The translations under genes and the position numbers were made by a program. 61,696 nt of DNA from CAYLMM01 sp964384825. Lineage in GTDB: Bacteria > Krumholzibacteriota > Krumholzibacteriia > LZORAL124-64-63. Shown in pieces: positions 8,902-21,304 of the stretch. Below the pieces are notes generated by a model, which was given only the letters and a program-made list of their open reading frames with translations, searched no databases and had not been told where the DNA came from. The stretch is taken from contig CAYLMM010000009.1 in assembly GCA_964384825.1 (NCBI GenBank), positions 1-61,696 of the forward strand, read 5' to 3'. The first letter of the stretch is position 1. Every line of letters begins with the position of its first letter.

Positions 8902-9250
8902 ATCGCCGCGGCGGAAGAGATCGCCGCGCCGCAAGCAGGAGATGTTTGCTCCTCAAGGAATCGCGCCTTAGTTTGCAGGCGTCGGCGGGGACAATATCGA
9001 TTCGACCGCAACCCTCGCCCCCTGCTCGCCTTGACTGTCACCCGCTCCGAGGCAAGGGACGCCCCTTGGCCGACTCCGGGCCCGTTTTCGACGCTTCCGG
9101 AGTTCCGATATCGGCGGCGCAGCATTCCGCTCGTTCGGGATGCCCGCCGCCGATTTGCAACCATCCCCTCATTTCATCCGTATACCCGCCTGGAGACTTC
9201 ATCCCGGAGCGGGCTCCCCGCCTCCCGGCACCCCGATCGGAGGATGCGAA
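8902..9250. other. Intergenic region, 349 bases, no gene recognised
   Basis: I see no convincing gene; short open frames here are high-GC chance frames. It holds two small inverted repeats, AGGAG (8937-8941) with CTCCT (8949-8953), and CAAGGG (9053-9058) with CCCTTG (9063-9068). Neither is followed by a T-run, so no clear intrinsic terminator closes the hydroxylase operon. A promoter for the next gene must lie here, but no good -35/-10 pair was found. GGAGG at 9239-9243 is the next gene's ribosome binding site. Confidence 0.6.
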
Positions 9251-10333
9251 ATGATCCGGATAAGCTGCAGGAAGACGATTGCCGCGCTTGTGGCGTCGGT
9301 GGTCATGCTGGCCGCCGTGGTCGCGATGGCCGGCGAATACACCATCGAGGAAAGGGTCGAGGCCGAAGTCCTGGTCCTTTCGAATCTCGCGGGCGAGATC
9401 ACGGTCCGGCCCGCCTCCGGCGACGCTTTCGAGATCGTCGTCCACGTCCGTGGCGAAGATGCCGAAAAGGGCGTCCTGGAATTCGATATCGAGCGCGGCC
9501 GCAAGGCCAAGGCCAAGATCGTCTATCCCGTCGAGAGCCACCGGACGTTCATCTATCCGGCCATCGGGCGCAGCAACGTGTCGATCTCCCCGCGGGGCGA
9601 CGGCGACCAGAACCTGTGGCGCAAGCTGCTCGGTCTGTCCAAGCGCGTGAAGATCCGCGGCAAGGGCAGCGGTCTGGAAGTCTGGGCCGACGTGAAGATT
9701 TCGATGCCCGCGGGCGCCTCCCTGAAGGTCTACCACGGCGCCGGCGAGATGAGCGCCGCCGGCCTGCGCGGCGACATCCTGCTGGACAACCACATGGGCA
9801 ACATCGTGGTGATCGACGTCGATGGCGACGTGAGCGCCGACACCGGCAGCGGCGGCGTCGAGATCGAGAAGATCGTCGGCGACGTGCTGGTGGACACCGG
9901 CAGCGGATCGGTCCGGGTCGACGACGTCCGGGGCGACGTGCATGTCGATACCGGCAGCGGCTCGGTCGAGGGCGTGGATCTGGACTGCCGCAAGCTGGTC
10001 GTCGATACCGGCAGCGGCGGCATCGAACTGCACCGGGTCGGCGCCGACGCCATGCGCCTGGACACCGGCAGCGGCTCGGTCGAGGTGGATCTGCTGCGCA
10101 TGGGCGACGGCCGCTTCGTGATCGACACCGGCAGCGGCGGCATCCGGATGCGCCTGCCCGCCGACGCCTCGGCCGAGATCGAGGCCGATACCGGCAGCGG
10201 GGGCATCAAGTGGGATCTCGACGACCCGCGGATCCACCGGCGGGACAAGGACCACGTCGAGATGACCCTCGGCGACGGCCGCGCAGAGGTGGTTCTGGAC
10301 ACCGGCAGCGGTTCGATCCGGGTCCTGCAGTAG
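9251..10333 (+). CDS. Exported DUF4097-type repeat protein (eight DTGSG repeats)
   Basis: This 360-residue protein has a signal peptide (hydrophobic stretch 10-25, likely cut after AMA near residue 27). The N-terminal part (VLSNLAGEITVRPASGDAFEIVV) matches DUF4097/GIN-type putative adhesins, which fold as right-handed beta solenoids. From about residue 197 it carries eight copies of DTGSG followed by G or S and a short beta strand, mostly spaced 18, 19 or 21 residues apart and the last 37. Envelope location is likely; the function of the family is not settled. The start has GGAGG eight bases upstream. It is flanked by a promoterless-looking leader and a strong terminator, so it looks monocistronic. 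Confidence 0.82.
   Translation: MIRISCRKTIAALVASVVMLAAVVAMAGEYTIEERVEAEVLVLSNLAGEITVRPASGDAFEIVVHVRGEDAEKGVLEFDIERGRKAKAKIVYPVESHRTFIYPAIGRSNVSISPRGDGDQNLWRKLLGLSKRVKIRGKGSGLEVWADVKISMPAGASLKVYHGAGEMSAAGLRGDILLDNHMGNIVVIDVDGDVSADTGSGGVEIEKIVGDVLVDTGSGSVRVDDVRGDVHVDTGSGSVEGVDLDCRKLVVDTGSGGIELHRVGADAMRLDTGSGSVEVDLLRMGDGRFVIDTGSGGIRMRLPADASAEIEADTGSGGIKWDLDDPRIHRRDKDHVEMTLGDGRAEVVLDTGSGSIRVLQ
9839..10311 (+). repeat. Eight coding repeats of GA(C/T)ACCGGCAGCGG
   Basis: The 14-base unit starts at 9839, 9893, 9947, 10004, 10061, 10124, 10187 and 10298. Spacings of 54, 54, 57, 57, 63, 63 and 111 are all multiples of three, so the repeat follows the protein solenoid rung. The only variable base is the third position of the Asp codon, a strong nucleotide-level conservation. 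Confidence 0.9.
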
Positions 10334-10356
10334 CGCGAATCGGCCAATAGGGTCGA

Positions 10357-10390
10357 CGGGCGGAACCCTCGGAGGTTCCGCCCGTTTTTT
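10357..10390 (+). terminator. Strong intrinsic terminator
   Basis: CGGGCGGAACC (10357-10367) pairs perfectly with GGTTCCGCCCG (10374-10384) around a 6-base loop and is followed by six T. It ends transcription of the repeat-protein gene 24 bases after its stop and insulates the RND operon. Confidence 0.93.
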
Positions 10391-10398
10391 GTGATTCG

Positions 10399-10447
10399 TG
10401 ATGCAACCTTTTCACCCGGGGTTGCGTCATCAAGGAGTTGGATGCAA
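10399..10447 (+). promoter_or_regulatory. Candidate operator upstream of the RND efflux operon
   Basis: TGATGCAACC (10399-10408) and GGTTGCGTCA (10420-10429) form a 10-base inverted repeat with one mismatch and an 11-base spacer. A further direct half-site GATGCAA lies at 10441-10447. This is the layout of a regulator binding region, but no regulator gene is adjacent and no clear -35/-10 could be fixed. Confidence 0.35.
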
Positions 10448-10481
10448 ACGAACCTGAACCGTTCATTCGGGGGATGGAACA

Positions 10482-11696
10482 ATGAAGAAGTACAAATCGT
10501 CTCGCGTGTGGTTCCTCGTCGTCGCGGCCGTCGTTCTGGTCGTGGGCGGAGGCCTGGTCTTGCGCGGGATCACCACCGGCGGCGCCGACGAGGCCGAGGC
10601 CGCCCCGGCCGATTCCACCGCCGTGGTCGAAGACGCCGGTGACAAGGACGGAAAGGACACCGAGAAGGTCCGCGTCCCGGTCGAACTGGCCCGCGTCGAG
10701 CGCAGCGGCATCGCCGCATTCTATCGCGCGGCCTCGGTGATCGAGGCCGATCGCCTGGTCGAACTGGTGGGCAAGGTGCCCGGACGGGTCCGCAAGCTGG
10801 CCGTCGAGGAGGGCGACTGGGTCGAGCAGGGCGCCGTGCTGGCCGAGCTGGAGAACGATCGCGAACGGATCCAGCTGCGCCAGGCCGAGCTGAAGCTCCA
10901 GGAACAGCGGCGGAATCTCGACCGCAACAAGGCCATGATGGAAGAGGGCCTGATCAGCCGCCAGGAGTTCGACGACGTCCGCAGCGTCTACGATCTGGCC
11001 GAGTCCGACCGCGACCTGGCCCGCATCGCGCTCGAGGAGACCATCATCCGCGCCCCCTTCGACGGGCAGGTCGTCGAGCGCGAGATCGTGCTCGGACAGT
11101 ACGTCCAGGCCGCGGTGCCCCTGTTCAGGGTGGCCGATTTCACGCCGCTGCGGGTGAAGGTGCATCTGCCCGAGCCTGTGGCGCGCAAGGTCGCGGCCGG
11201 ACAGCGGGTTCTGGTGCAGCCCGAATCGCAGGCCGAACCCCTCGAAGCGGTCGTCGAAAGGGTGGCCCCGGTCGTGGATCCGGCCACCAGCACCGTGCGG
11301 CTGACCCTGCTGCTGGACGAATGCCGCGACAAGGCCCTGGTCGGCGGATTCGTGAAGGTGCGGATCACCACCGAGACCCGGCACGAGGCGCTGGCGGTGC
11401 CCAAGATCGCCCTGGTCGAAGAGGGCTCGCTGCGGTCGGTCTTCGTGGCCGAGGCCGACACCGTGCGCAAGGTCGAGATCAATACCGGACTCTATGACGA
11501 ACAGCGCGTCGAGGTGCTCGACGGAATCGAAGAGGGCGACTACGTGGTCGTCCTGGGGCAGGGCGGTCTGCGGACCGGCAGCCTGATCGATGCCCTGAAC
11601 GCGGCCGAGATCGGCTGGGGCGGCGATGTCGTTCCCGCCTCCGCGGCCGGCGCCGAGCCCGAATCCGTGGTCGCCCGCCGGGACGAAGACCGCTAG
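10482..11696 (+). CDS. RND efflux membrane fusion protein (periplasmic adaptor)
   Basis: This 404-residue HlyD/AcrA-type adaptor links an inner-membrane RND pump to an outer-membrane channel. A membrane anchor lies at residues 9-28 (VWFLVVAAVVLVVGGGL), with no lipobox. Residues about 80-115 and 185-220 are the two lipoyl half-motifs (GRVRKLAVEEGDWVEQGAVLAELE and APFDGQVVEREIVLGQYV). Between them is a short coiled-coil hairpin, then the beta-barrel and membrane-proximal domains. GGGGG precedes the ATG. It is followed after 21 bases by two RND permeases, so the three form one operon. No outer-membrane TolC-like gene is present, so the channel must come from elsewhere. Confidence 0.93.
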   Translation: MKKYKSSRVWFLVVAAVVLVVGGGLVLRGITTGGADEAEAAPADSTAVVEDAGDKDGKDTEKVRVPVELARVERSGIAAFYRAASVIEADRLVELVGKVPGRVRKLAVEEGDWVEQGAVLAELENDRERIQLRQAELKLQEQRRNLDRNKAMMEEGLISRQEFDDVRSVYDLAESDRDLARIALEETIIRAPFDGQVVEREIVLGQYVQAAVPLFRVADFTPLRVKVHLPEPVARKVAAGQRVLVQPESQAEPLEAVVERVAPVVDPATSTVRLTLLLDECRDKALVGGFVKVRITTETRHEALAVPKIALVEEGSLRSVFVAEADTVRKVEINTGLYDEQRVEVLDGIEEGDYVVVLGQGGLRTGSLIDALNAAEIGWGGDVVPASAAGAEPESVVARRDEDR

Positions 11697-11717
11697 CCGT
11701 ATCCGAGGAGTTCCGCA

Positions 11718-15118
<3,401 letters not shown>

Positions 15119-15119
15119 C

Positions 15120-18100
15120 ATGTGGCTGACCCGCCTCTCGCTGCGCCGTCCGGTGACCCTGGCCATGGCCGTCGCGTCGGTGATCGTCCTGGGGGCGGTC
15201 TCGGTGATGCGCCTGCCCCTGGATTTCCTGCCGCGGATGGAGATGCCCTTCATCGGCGTCTACGTTCCCTATCCCAACGGCATTCCCAGCCAGGTCGAGA
15301 AGGACATCGTGGCCCCGGTCGAGGGCGTCCTGGCCACCCTCGGCGGCGTGCGCGAGATCCAGAGCTACGCCGACGCCGACGAGGCCTGGATCGGCGTGCA
15401 GTTCGATTTCGGCCGCGACGTCAACATGCTGCGGATGGAGGTGAAGGAGAAGATCGACCAGATCCGCGGCGATCTCCCCGACGACGTGCGGCAGCTGATG
15501 CTGCTGACCTTCAACACCAGCGACATCCCGATCATCCAGGGCCGGATCTCGGCCAAGGGGCGCGATCTGTCCGAGAGCTGGGACCTGCTCGACCAGAAGA
15601 TCATCGGCCCGCTGCAGCGGGTGCCCGGCGTGGGCCGGGTCAACATCGACGGCGTGCTGCCGACCCAGGCCTCGGTCTATCTCGATTTCGACCGCATCCT
15701 GGAATTCGGAGTGGATGTCGGGCGGCTCTTCACCGAACTCGAGGCCGCCAACGTCGAGCTGACCGTCGGCCGGGTCACCGACGCCGGCATGCGTTACGAC
15801 GTGCGCACCGTCAGCGGCCTGCACGGGGTCGAGGACCTGCGCGAGCTGCCGATCGACGCGCGGGGCCTGCGGCTGCGCGACGTCGCCGACGTGATCTACG
15901 GCGCGCCCGCGCTGACCTACGGCCGCTACCTGAACGCCCAGCCCGCCATCGCCTTCTGGATCCAGAAGGCCTCGGGCTACAACACGGTGCAGGTCTGCCG
16001 CGACGTCGAGCGCGAACTCGAAAGCATCAATCTCGATCCGGCGCTGCAGGGCATCAGCAGCTTCACCTTCTTCAACCAGGCCGACGAGATCACCGATTCG
16101 CTGCGCAGCCTGCTGCAGGCCGGACTGCTCGGCTCGCTGCTGGCCATCGTGATCCTCTACATCTTCCTGCGGCGCGTCAGCATGACCCTGGTGGTCTCGA
16201 TCGCCATTCCGCTGTCGATCATCGGCACCTGCGTCTTCCTGTACCTGTCGGGCCGCAGCCTGAACGTCCTGTCGATGATGGGATTGATGCTCGCGACCGG
16301 CATGCTGGTCGACAACGCGGTGGTGGTGCTGGAATCCATCCACCGCTGGCAACGGCGGGGCGCGCCGCCGCTGGCCGCCGCCATGCGCGGCACGCGCGAG
16401 GTCGGCCGGGCGATCGTCGCCTCGACGCTGACCACGGTGATCGTCTTCGCGCCGATCGTGGTCACCAAGTCCGACGAGATGGCCGTCTGGCTAGGCGAGG
16501 TCGGCGTGACGATCAGCGTGACGTTGATCATATCGCTGCTGGTGAGCCTGACGGTGATCCCGCTGCTGTCGGTGCTGCTGAGCCGCGAGGACGGTCCGGC
16601 CCGGACCAACGGCTGGATCACCCGGCTGCGCGAGCGCTACATGGTCGTCCTGCGCTGGACGGCCCTGCACCATCCGCTGCTGACCGGGATGATCCTGGTG
16701 CCGGCGATCCTGCTGCTGACCGGCGTGATGATGGGCGTCACGAAATTCAAGCCCGAGGAGTTCGGCGAGGAGGGCGTGCGCCGCGAGAGCCTGTACATCG
16801 ACATGGAGTATTCGGCCTCGGTCGACAAGAAGATGGCCGAGCGCTACGTGCTGACCGCCACCGACTACCTCGAGACCCGTCGCGGGGACCTGGACATCCG
16901 CGACATCTACAGCTACTACGGCGCCGACGCCGGCGGCATCTCGGTCTTCTTCAACTCCGGCGTGGTCTCCGACGCCTTCTACAAGGAGGTGCGCGAGGAT
17001 CTGCGCGGGAACCTGCCGGTGCAGGCCGGACTCGAATACCGCTTCGGCGACGAGGAGGGCCAGGGCGGCGGCGTCAAGGGCTTCGCGGTGACCATCTGGG
17101 GCGAGGAGACCGAGCTGCTGCAGGAATACTCCGACGAGGCCCGGCGGCTGATGGCCTCGATCCCCGACGTGCAGGATCTGCGCAGCGACAGCGACGACGG
17201 CAAGAGCGAGATCCAGGTGCGCGTCGATCCCGAACAGGCCGGCCGCTTCGGCATCACGCCCGCGACCGTCGCCCAGGTGCTGGGCCTGACCTACCGCGGC
17301 GTCTACCTGCCGCGGCTGAACGTGGGGGAGAAGGAGATCGAGATGGTCGTCTCGCTCGAGCCGGACGACCGCGAATCGATCGAGAACCTGGCCCTGCTGA
17401 CGGTCGGCGATTCGGGCGGCATGCCCATCAGGCTGGGCCAGGTGGCCGAGTTCCAGTTCGCCCGCAGCCCCGAGCGCATCCGCCGCACCGACCAGAAGAC
17501 CGGCGTCACCCTGCGCGGCAGCTACGAGGGCGAGGGCGACGTCCTGGATTCCGTGCGGACCCTGATGAACGGCATGGAATTCCCCCTGGGCTACGGCTGG
17601 GATTTCGGCTCCGAGATCCGCGAGAAGCAGCAGCAGCAGTCGCAGATGGGATCGAACATGCTGCTGGCTTTGGCCTGCGTCTTCTTCGTCATGGCCAGCC
17701 TCTTCGAATCGATCCTCCACCCGCTGATCGTGATGGGCTGCGTGCCCTTCGCCTCGGTGGGCGTCTTCTGGATCATGATGGGCACCGGCACGCCCTTCAA
17801 CCTGATGGCGATGATCGGGATGGTGATCCTGATCGGCATCGTGGTGAACAACGGCATCGTGCTGGTCGACCACGTCAACAACCACCGGCGGGCGGGCATG
17901 GACCTGGAGGACGCCCTGCTGGCCGGCTGCGCCGACCGGATGCGGCCGATCCTGATGACCGCCGGCACGACCATCCTGGGACTGCTGCCCCTGGCCCTGC
18001 TGCACGACGCCCACGTCTCGGGCGCCCAGTACTACCCGATGGCCCGGGCCATCATCGGCGGGCTGACCTCGAGCACCCTGCTGACTTTGATCGTCATGCC

Positions 18101-18209
18101 CACCTACTACCGCATCGCCTGCCGCTACGCCGAGGCCTTCACCGCGGTGCTGCGGGGCATGAAGAAGGGCCGCGCCTCGAAGACGCGGCCCGTGGCCGAA
18201 CCCCGCTAG
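15120..18209 (+). CDS. RND efflux permease, second of two
   Basis: This 1,029-residue RND permease starts one base after the previous stop. It has the usual 12-TM layout: TM1 at residues 13-31, the first porter domain (PYPNGIPSQVEKDIVAPVE), TM2-6 including GMLVDNAVVVLESI, the TM7 restart (GMILVPAILLLTGVMMG), the second porter domain, and TM8-12 with GIVVNNGIVLVDHVN. It keeps one Asp in TM4 and has Asn where AcrB has the TM10 lysine, as in the first permease. One adaptor with two unlike permeases recalls MdtABC, in which the permeases form a hetero-trimer. The substrate cannot be predicted. The gene converges on the next with only three bases between stops. Confidence 0.92.
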   Translation: MWLTRLSLRRPVTLAMAVASVIVLGAVSVMRLPLDFLPRMEMPFIGVYVPYPNGIPSQVEKDIVAPVEGVLATLGGVREIQSYADADEAWIGVQFDFGRDVNMLRMEVKEKIDQIRGDLPDDVRQLMLLTFNTSDIPIIQGRISAKGRDLSESWDLLDQKIIGPLQRVPGVGRVNIDGVLPTQASVYLDFDRILEFGVDVGRLFTELEAANVELTVGRVTDAGMRYDVRTVSGLHGVEDLRELPIDARGLRLRDVADVIYGAPALTYGRYLNAQPAIAFWIQKASGYNTVQVCRDVERELESINLDPALQGISSFTFFNQADEITDSLRSLLQAGLLGSLLAIVILYIFLRRVSMTLVVSIAIPLSIIGTCVFLYLSGRSLNVLSMMGLMLATGMLVDNAVVVLESIHRWQRRGAPPLAAAMRGTREVGRAIVASTLTTVIVFAPIVVTKSDEMAVWLGEVGVTISVTLIISLLVSLTVIPLLSVLLSREDGPARTNGWITRLRERYMVVLRWTALHHPLLTGMILVPAILLLTGVMMGVTKFKPEEFGEEGVRRESLYIDMEYSASVDKKMAERYVLTATDYLETRRGDLDIRDIYSYYGADAGGISVFFNSGVVSDAFYKEVREDLRGNLPVQAGLEYRFGDEEGQGGGVKGFAVTIWGEETELLQEYSDEARRLMASIPDVQDLRSDSDDGKSEIQVRVDPEQAGRFGITPATVAQVLGLTYRGVYLPRLNVGEKEIEMVVSLEPDDRESIENLALLTVGDSGGMPIRLGQVAEFQFARSPERIRRTDQKTGVTLRGSYEGEGDVLDSVRTLMNGMEFPLGYGWDFGSEIREKQQQQSQMGSNMLLALACVFFVMASLFESILHPLIVMGCVPFASVGVFWIMMGTGTPFNLMAMIGMVILIGIVVNNGIVLVDHVNNHRRAGMDLEDALLAGCADRMRPILMTAGTTILGLLPLALLHDAHVSGAQYYPMARAIIGGLTSSTLLTLIVMPTYYRIACRYAEAFTAVLRGMKKGRASKTRPVAEPR

Positions 18210-18212
18210 GGG

Positions 18213-18782
18213 CTACTGCGCCGTTTGCCGCCGCCGGGCCCATTCCTCGGCCAGCATGGCGTAGATCACGTCGTCTGCCCATTCGCCGTGCAGGCGCAGG
18301 CTCTTGAGGTGATGGGCCTCCTTGCGGAAACCGAGCCTTTCGAGCAATCCGATCGCCTTCATGTTCATCGGGTCGGTCGAGGCCCAGGCCCGGTGCTTGC
18401 CCAGGTCCTCGAAGACCCATTCGAGGGCCAGGTTCACGGCCTCTGCGCCGAAGCCGCGGCCGTGATGCTCGGGGGCGATGGTGATGCCGATTTCGACCTG
18501 TTCGGTCTGGTCTTCGGGGAAACGGAGGCCGCAATCGCCGATCAGGGCTCCGGTGCTCTTGCACTCCACCGCGAGCTGGAACCAGGATCCGGGCCGTCCG
18601 GGTTGCTGGACGGCCTGGTTGGCGGCGAAGTACCGCGCTTCATCGCAATCGAAGCTCCGCAGTTGGAAGCGGCTGACGTCGGGATCGGAACGGTAGCGGG
18701 AGAAGACCGGGGCATCCTCGGGTCGGAAACGACGCAGGACGATCCGCTCGGCCTCCAGGGGCGCGAATGGTCTTGGATCCAT
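18213..18782 (-). CDS. GNAT family N-acetyltransferase (RimJ/RimL-like)
   Basis: This 189-residue acetyltransferase uses acetyl-CoA to acetylate an amine, often a protein N-terminus or a small molecule. The N-terminal LEAERIVLRRFRPEDAP is typical of Acetyltransf_3/RimJ-like members. The acetyl-CoA loop is HHGRGFGAEAV, and NMKAIGLLERLGFRKE is the motif B helix. Full family length. It is convergent with the RND operon and divergent from the EamA gene. The acceptor is unknown; resistance or ribosomal-protein roles are possible. Confidence 0.88.
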   Translation of the reverse strand: MDPRPFAPLEAERIVLRRFRPEDAPVFSRYRSDPDVSRFQLRSFDCDEARYFAANQAVQQPGRPGSWFQLAVECKSTGALIGDCGLRFPEDQTEQVEIGITIAPEHHGRGFGAEAVNLALEWVFEDLGKHRAWASTDPMNMKAIGLLERLGFRKEAHHLKSLRLHGEWADDVIYAMLAEEWARRRQTAQ

Positions 18783-18896
18783 GAGCGGCGAGTTTCTCCT
18801 TTCCGGTGTCTCTCGATTTTGCAGCCCCGCGTATTATGTCAGGAATGGTAATCCAGTAAAGAGGAAACTTGTTTCCATTTTATTCTCATCGACATC

Positions 18897-18925
18897 TTGT
18901 CGGCGTCCGCGAGGGGTGCTATCTA
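18897..18925 (+). promoter_or_regulatory. Candidate sigma-70 promoter for the EamA gene
   Basis: TTGTCG (18897-18902), a 17-base spacer and TATCTA (18920-18925) lie about 50 bases before the start codon. A nearby GGAAAC-TT-GTTTCC dyad (18863-18876) sits in the same AT-richer divergent region and could be an operator. Confidence 0.35.
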
Positions 18926-18975
18926 TACCTCCCGCCGGACGGGGATTCGCCCGACGGCGCTCCATTTCAGAACGG

Positions 18976-19860
18976 ATGGCGGAGATGGGCGAATTCTACG
19001 CTCTGGCGACGGCGGTGGCCTGGGCCGGCGCGGTCATCTTCTTCAAGCGGACCGGCGAGACGTTCTCGCCCTTCGCCCTGAACCTCTTCCGGGTCGTGGT
19101 GTCGTCGCTGCTGCTGCTGGCGACCCTCGGCGTGATGGGGCAGCCGGTCTTCGGCGTCGCCCCGGTGCGCGACTACCTGATCCTCTTCGCCAGCGGCGTG
19201 ATCGCCATCGCGTTCGCCGACACCCTGTTCCACAAGTGCCTCAACACCGTCGGCGCGGGCATCACAGCGGTGGTCGACTGCCTCTACCCGCCGTTCGTGG
19301 TGCTGCTGGCTTATCTGCTGATCGGCGAAAGGCTGGGCGCCTGGCAACTCGGCGGGATGGCGATGGTGCTCTGCGGGGTCCTGGTCGCGGGCTACCACGC
19401 GCCGCCGCCGGGGATGTCGCGCCGGGAACTGGTGGTCGGCATCCTCTGGGGCGCGGCGGGGATGTTCATGCTCTCGCTCGGCGTGGTGATCGCCAAGCCC
19501 GTGCTCGAGCGCACGCCGGTGATCTGGGCCACGACGATACGCCAACTGAGCTGTCTGGTGGTGATGATCCCGTGGGTGCTGCTCTCGCCCGCCCGCGGCC
19601 GCTATCTCGGCATATTCAAGCCGCGGCGCGACTGGCGCTTCGCGATCCCGGGCACCGTGCTCGGGTCCTACGTCGCGCTGATGCTCTGGCTCGCCGGCAT
19701 GAAATACACCGCGGCCGGCGCGGCGGCCATCCTGAACCAGACCAGCACCATCTACGTGCTGGTCTTCGCCGCGATCTTCCTGCGCGAACCCTTCACCAGA
19801 CGCAAGATGATCTCGTCGCTGTCGGCGGTCGGCGGCATCCTGATGGTCACCCTGGGCTGA
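18976..19860 (+). CDS. DMT superfamily (EamA) transporter
   Basis: This 294-residue inner-membrane protein is predicted to have ten transmembrane helices in two EamA repeats. The first repeat begins FYALATAVAWAGAVIFFK and the second near residue 150 with LVVGILWGAAGMFMLSLG. The C-terminal TIYVLVFAAIFLREPFT is the typical helix 9-10 signature. Such proteins export amino acids or other small metabolites. The start at 18976 is chosen because the first helix follows directly; the longer upstream open frame has no hydrophobic character. The ribosome binding site is weak, and ATG at 18985 is an alternative. It converges on the LRR lipoprotein gene. Confidence 0.85.
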   Translation: MAEMGEFYALATAVAWAGAVIFFKRTGETFSPFALNLFRVVVSSLLLLATLGVMGQPVFGVAPVRDYLILFASGVIAIAFADTLFHKCLNTVGAGITAVVDCLYPPFVVLLAYLLIGERLGAWQLGGMAMVLCGVLVAGYHAPPPGMSRRELVVGILWGAAGMFMLSLGVVIAKPVLERTPVIWATTIRQLSCLVVMIPWVLLSPARGRYLGIFKPRRDWRFAIPGTVLGSYVALMLWLAGMKYTAAGAAAILNQTSTIYVLVFAAIFLREPFTRRKMISSLSAVGGILMVTLG

Positions 19861-19867
19861 CCGCGCC

Positions 19868-21178
19868 CTATTGGTGGACGATCACGCCCCGCGCCTCGAG
19901 GGCGGGGACGTGGGTCTCGATCGAAGCCGCCGACAGCGGATTGTTCGCCACCCAGACCTGGTCGCCTTCTCCCAGCCCCGCGTTATCCACCAGCGGTTGC
20001 AGATCGGCGATCGCGTTCCCGTTGAGCGACAGGTAGTTCAGGGCCGTCATGCCGGTCAGCGGCGAGATGTCGGCGATGCCGTTGTACGAGAGGGTCAGGT
20101 TCTCCATGGCCGTCATGCCGGCCAGCGGCGCGATGTCGGCGACTCCGACCTGGAAAAGCTCCAGCGTCGTCAGATTGGTCAGGCCGGCCAGGGGCGTCAG
20201 GGTATCGAGATCCAGGTTCGAGGCCCGCAAGGACGTCAACGTGGCCAGGCCGGCGACGGGTGCGAGATCGTCGACGGCCGTGTTGTTGATCATCAACACG
20301 GTCAGAGCGGTCATGTCCGAAACGACCGAGATGTCGGCCAGCGAGGTATTGCCGCCGATCCAGAAAGTCTGCAGCGACTCCAGCGGGGCCAGCGGGGAAA
20401 TGTCGATGATCGCGTTGTTCTCCAGCCGCAGGGCCGTCAGCCCGGTCAGCCCGGCCAGGGGAGAGACGTCGGCCACCGCGTTGGCGTTCAGGGTCAGCTC
20501 GACCAGCTTCGACAGGCCCGCCAGCGGCGATACGTCGATGATGTCGTTGTCCCACAGGTTGGCGTGATCGAGCTCGCGGCATTCCTCCAGGCCGGTCAGA
20601 TCGACGATGCCCTCCGATTCGGCCCGCAGGTCGTAGAGCCCGCGCAGATCCGAGCGCATCAGGTCGCCGGCCGGGATGTCCAGATGTTCCCGCAGCACCG
20701 CTTCGAGAGCCGCGTCGGGAATCGTCACCGGTCCGTCCACGAAGCAGGTGGTTTGGACGAAATTCGAGAGCCCGGCCGAGTTGTCCTGATCGTCCGCGAC
20801 CCTAAGCACGAACCAGTAGGTCGCGTCGGGCGTCAGGCCGGAGATGGTCATCTGCTCGGTCGCACCCGCCTCCGAAGGGGCCGGTTCGCCGGTCGCCCGC
20901 AGGGCGTCGTCCCACTCGTCCCACATGAAGGCCCGGTCCATGTACCTCAGGTCGTAGGTCGAGGCCGTGCCCTCGTCTCCGTCGTCGCCGGTCGCCGTCC
21001 AGGTCAGCGTCACGCTCATGTCGGTGAATGCGGCCACGGCCAGGTCGGACACCACGCTCGGCGGAATATCGTCGTCGTCTTCTTCGGGGCCGCTCATGCT
21101 CGAGCAGCCCGCGAGCAGCAGCAGGGCGACGATCGGAAGGATCATTGCGCGCAAGAGGTCGGGAATCGTCCGCGGCAT
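19868..21178 (-). CDS. Lipoprotein with fibronectin-III and leucine-rich repeats
   Basis: This 436-residue protein has a lipoprotein signal peptide with lipobox LLAGC (Cys25), followed by an acidic DDDD linker. Residues about 40-145 are fibronectin type III-like (VSDLAVAAFTDMSVTLTWTATG, then a GLTPDATYWFVLRV strand). Residues about 165-425 hold roughly nine internalin-type leucine-rich repeats of 22 residues, such as DVSPLAGLTGLTALRLENNA. It is probably surface- or periplasm-facing and binds proteins or glycans. Close relatives occur in FCB-group metagenome genomes. A good upstream promoter and GGGAGA ribosome binding site support the start. Confidence 0.87.
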   Translation of the reverse strand: MPRTIPDLLRAMILPIVALLLLAGCSSMSGPEEDDDDIPPSVVSDLAVAAFTDMSVTLTWTATGDDGDEGTASTYDLRYMDRAFMWDEWDDALRATGEPAPSEAGATEQMTISGLTPDATYWFVLRVADDQDNSAGLSNFVQTTCFVDGPVTIPDAALEAVLREHLDIPAGDLMRSDLRGLYDLRAESEGIVDLTGLEECRELDHANLWDNDIIDVSPLAGLSKLVELTLNANAVADVSPLAGLTGLTALRLENNAIIDISPLAPLESLQTFWIGGNTSLADISVVSDMTALTVLMINNTAVDDLAPVAGLATLTSLRASNLDLDTLTPLAGLTNLTTLELFQVGVADIAPLAGMTAMENLTLSYNGIADISPLTGMTALNYLSLNGNAIADLQPLVDNAGLGEGDQVWVANNPLSAASIETHVPALEARGVIVHQ

Positions 21179-21235
21179 GACGGGTCTCCCTTCGTCGGGA
21201 GCGGGTCGCGGGTGTCCGGGGCGGGAACGGAAATC

Positions 21236-21264
21236 AGTCTAGCGCGAAGCGTCGCCGTCGCCAA
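21236..21264 (-). promoter_or_regulatory. Candidate promoter of the LRR lipoprotein gene
   Basis: On the minus strand TTGGCG (complement of 21259-21264), a 17-base spacer and TAGACT (complement of 21236-21241) lie about 60 bases before the start at 21178. The spacing is ideal and four of six bases match in each box. Confidence 0.45.
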
Positions 21265-21304
21265 GACCTTGTCCTCGGGCCGGGCGTCGGTGGGTCCGGA
21301 GCGG

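Noticed and set aside
2800..8934. Very long open frames on the minus strand and in the third plus frame across the molybdenum hydroxylase genes (hundreds to over 1,000 codons)
   Set aside because: They are arginine/proline/glycine-rich mirror frames of GC-rich genes, lack family motifs and overlap well-supported proteins along their whole length.
8937..8953. Inverted repeat as terminator of the hydroxylase operon
   Set aside because: The stem is only 5 base pairs and no T-run follows.
9839..10311. Regular repeats resembling a CRISPR array
   Set aside because: The units are 14 bases, spaced in multiples of three, lie inside an open frame with a signal peptide and encode DTGSG.
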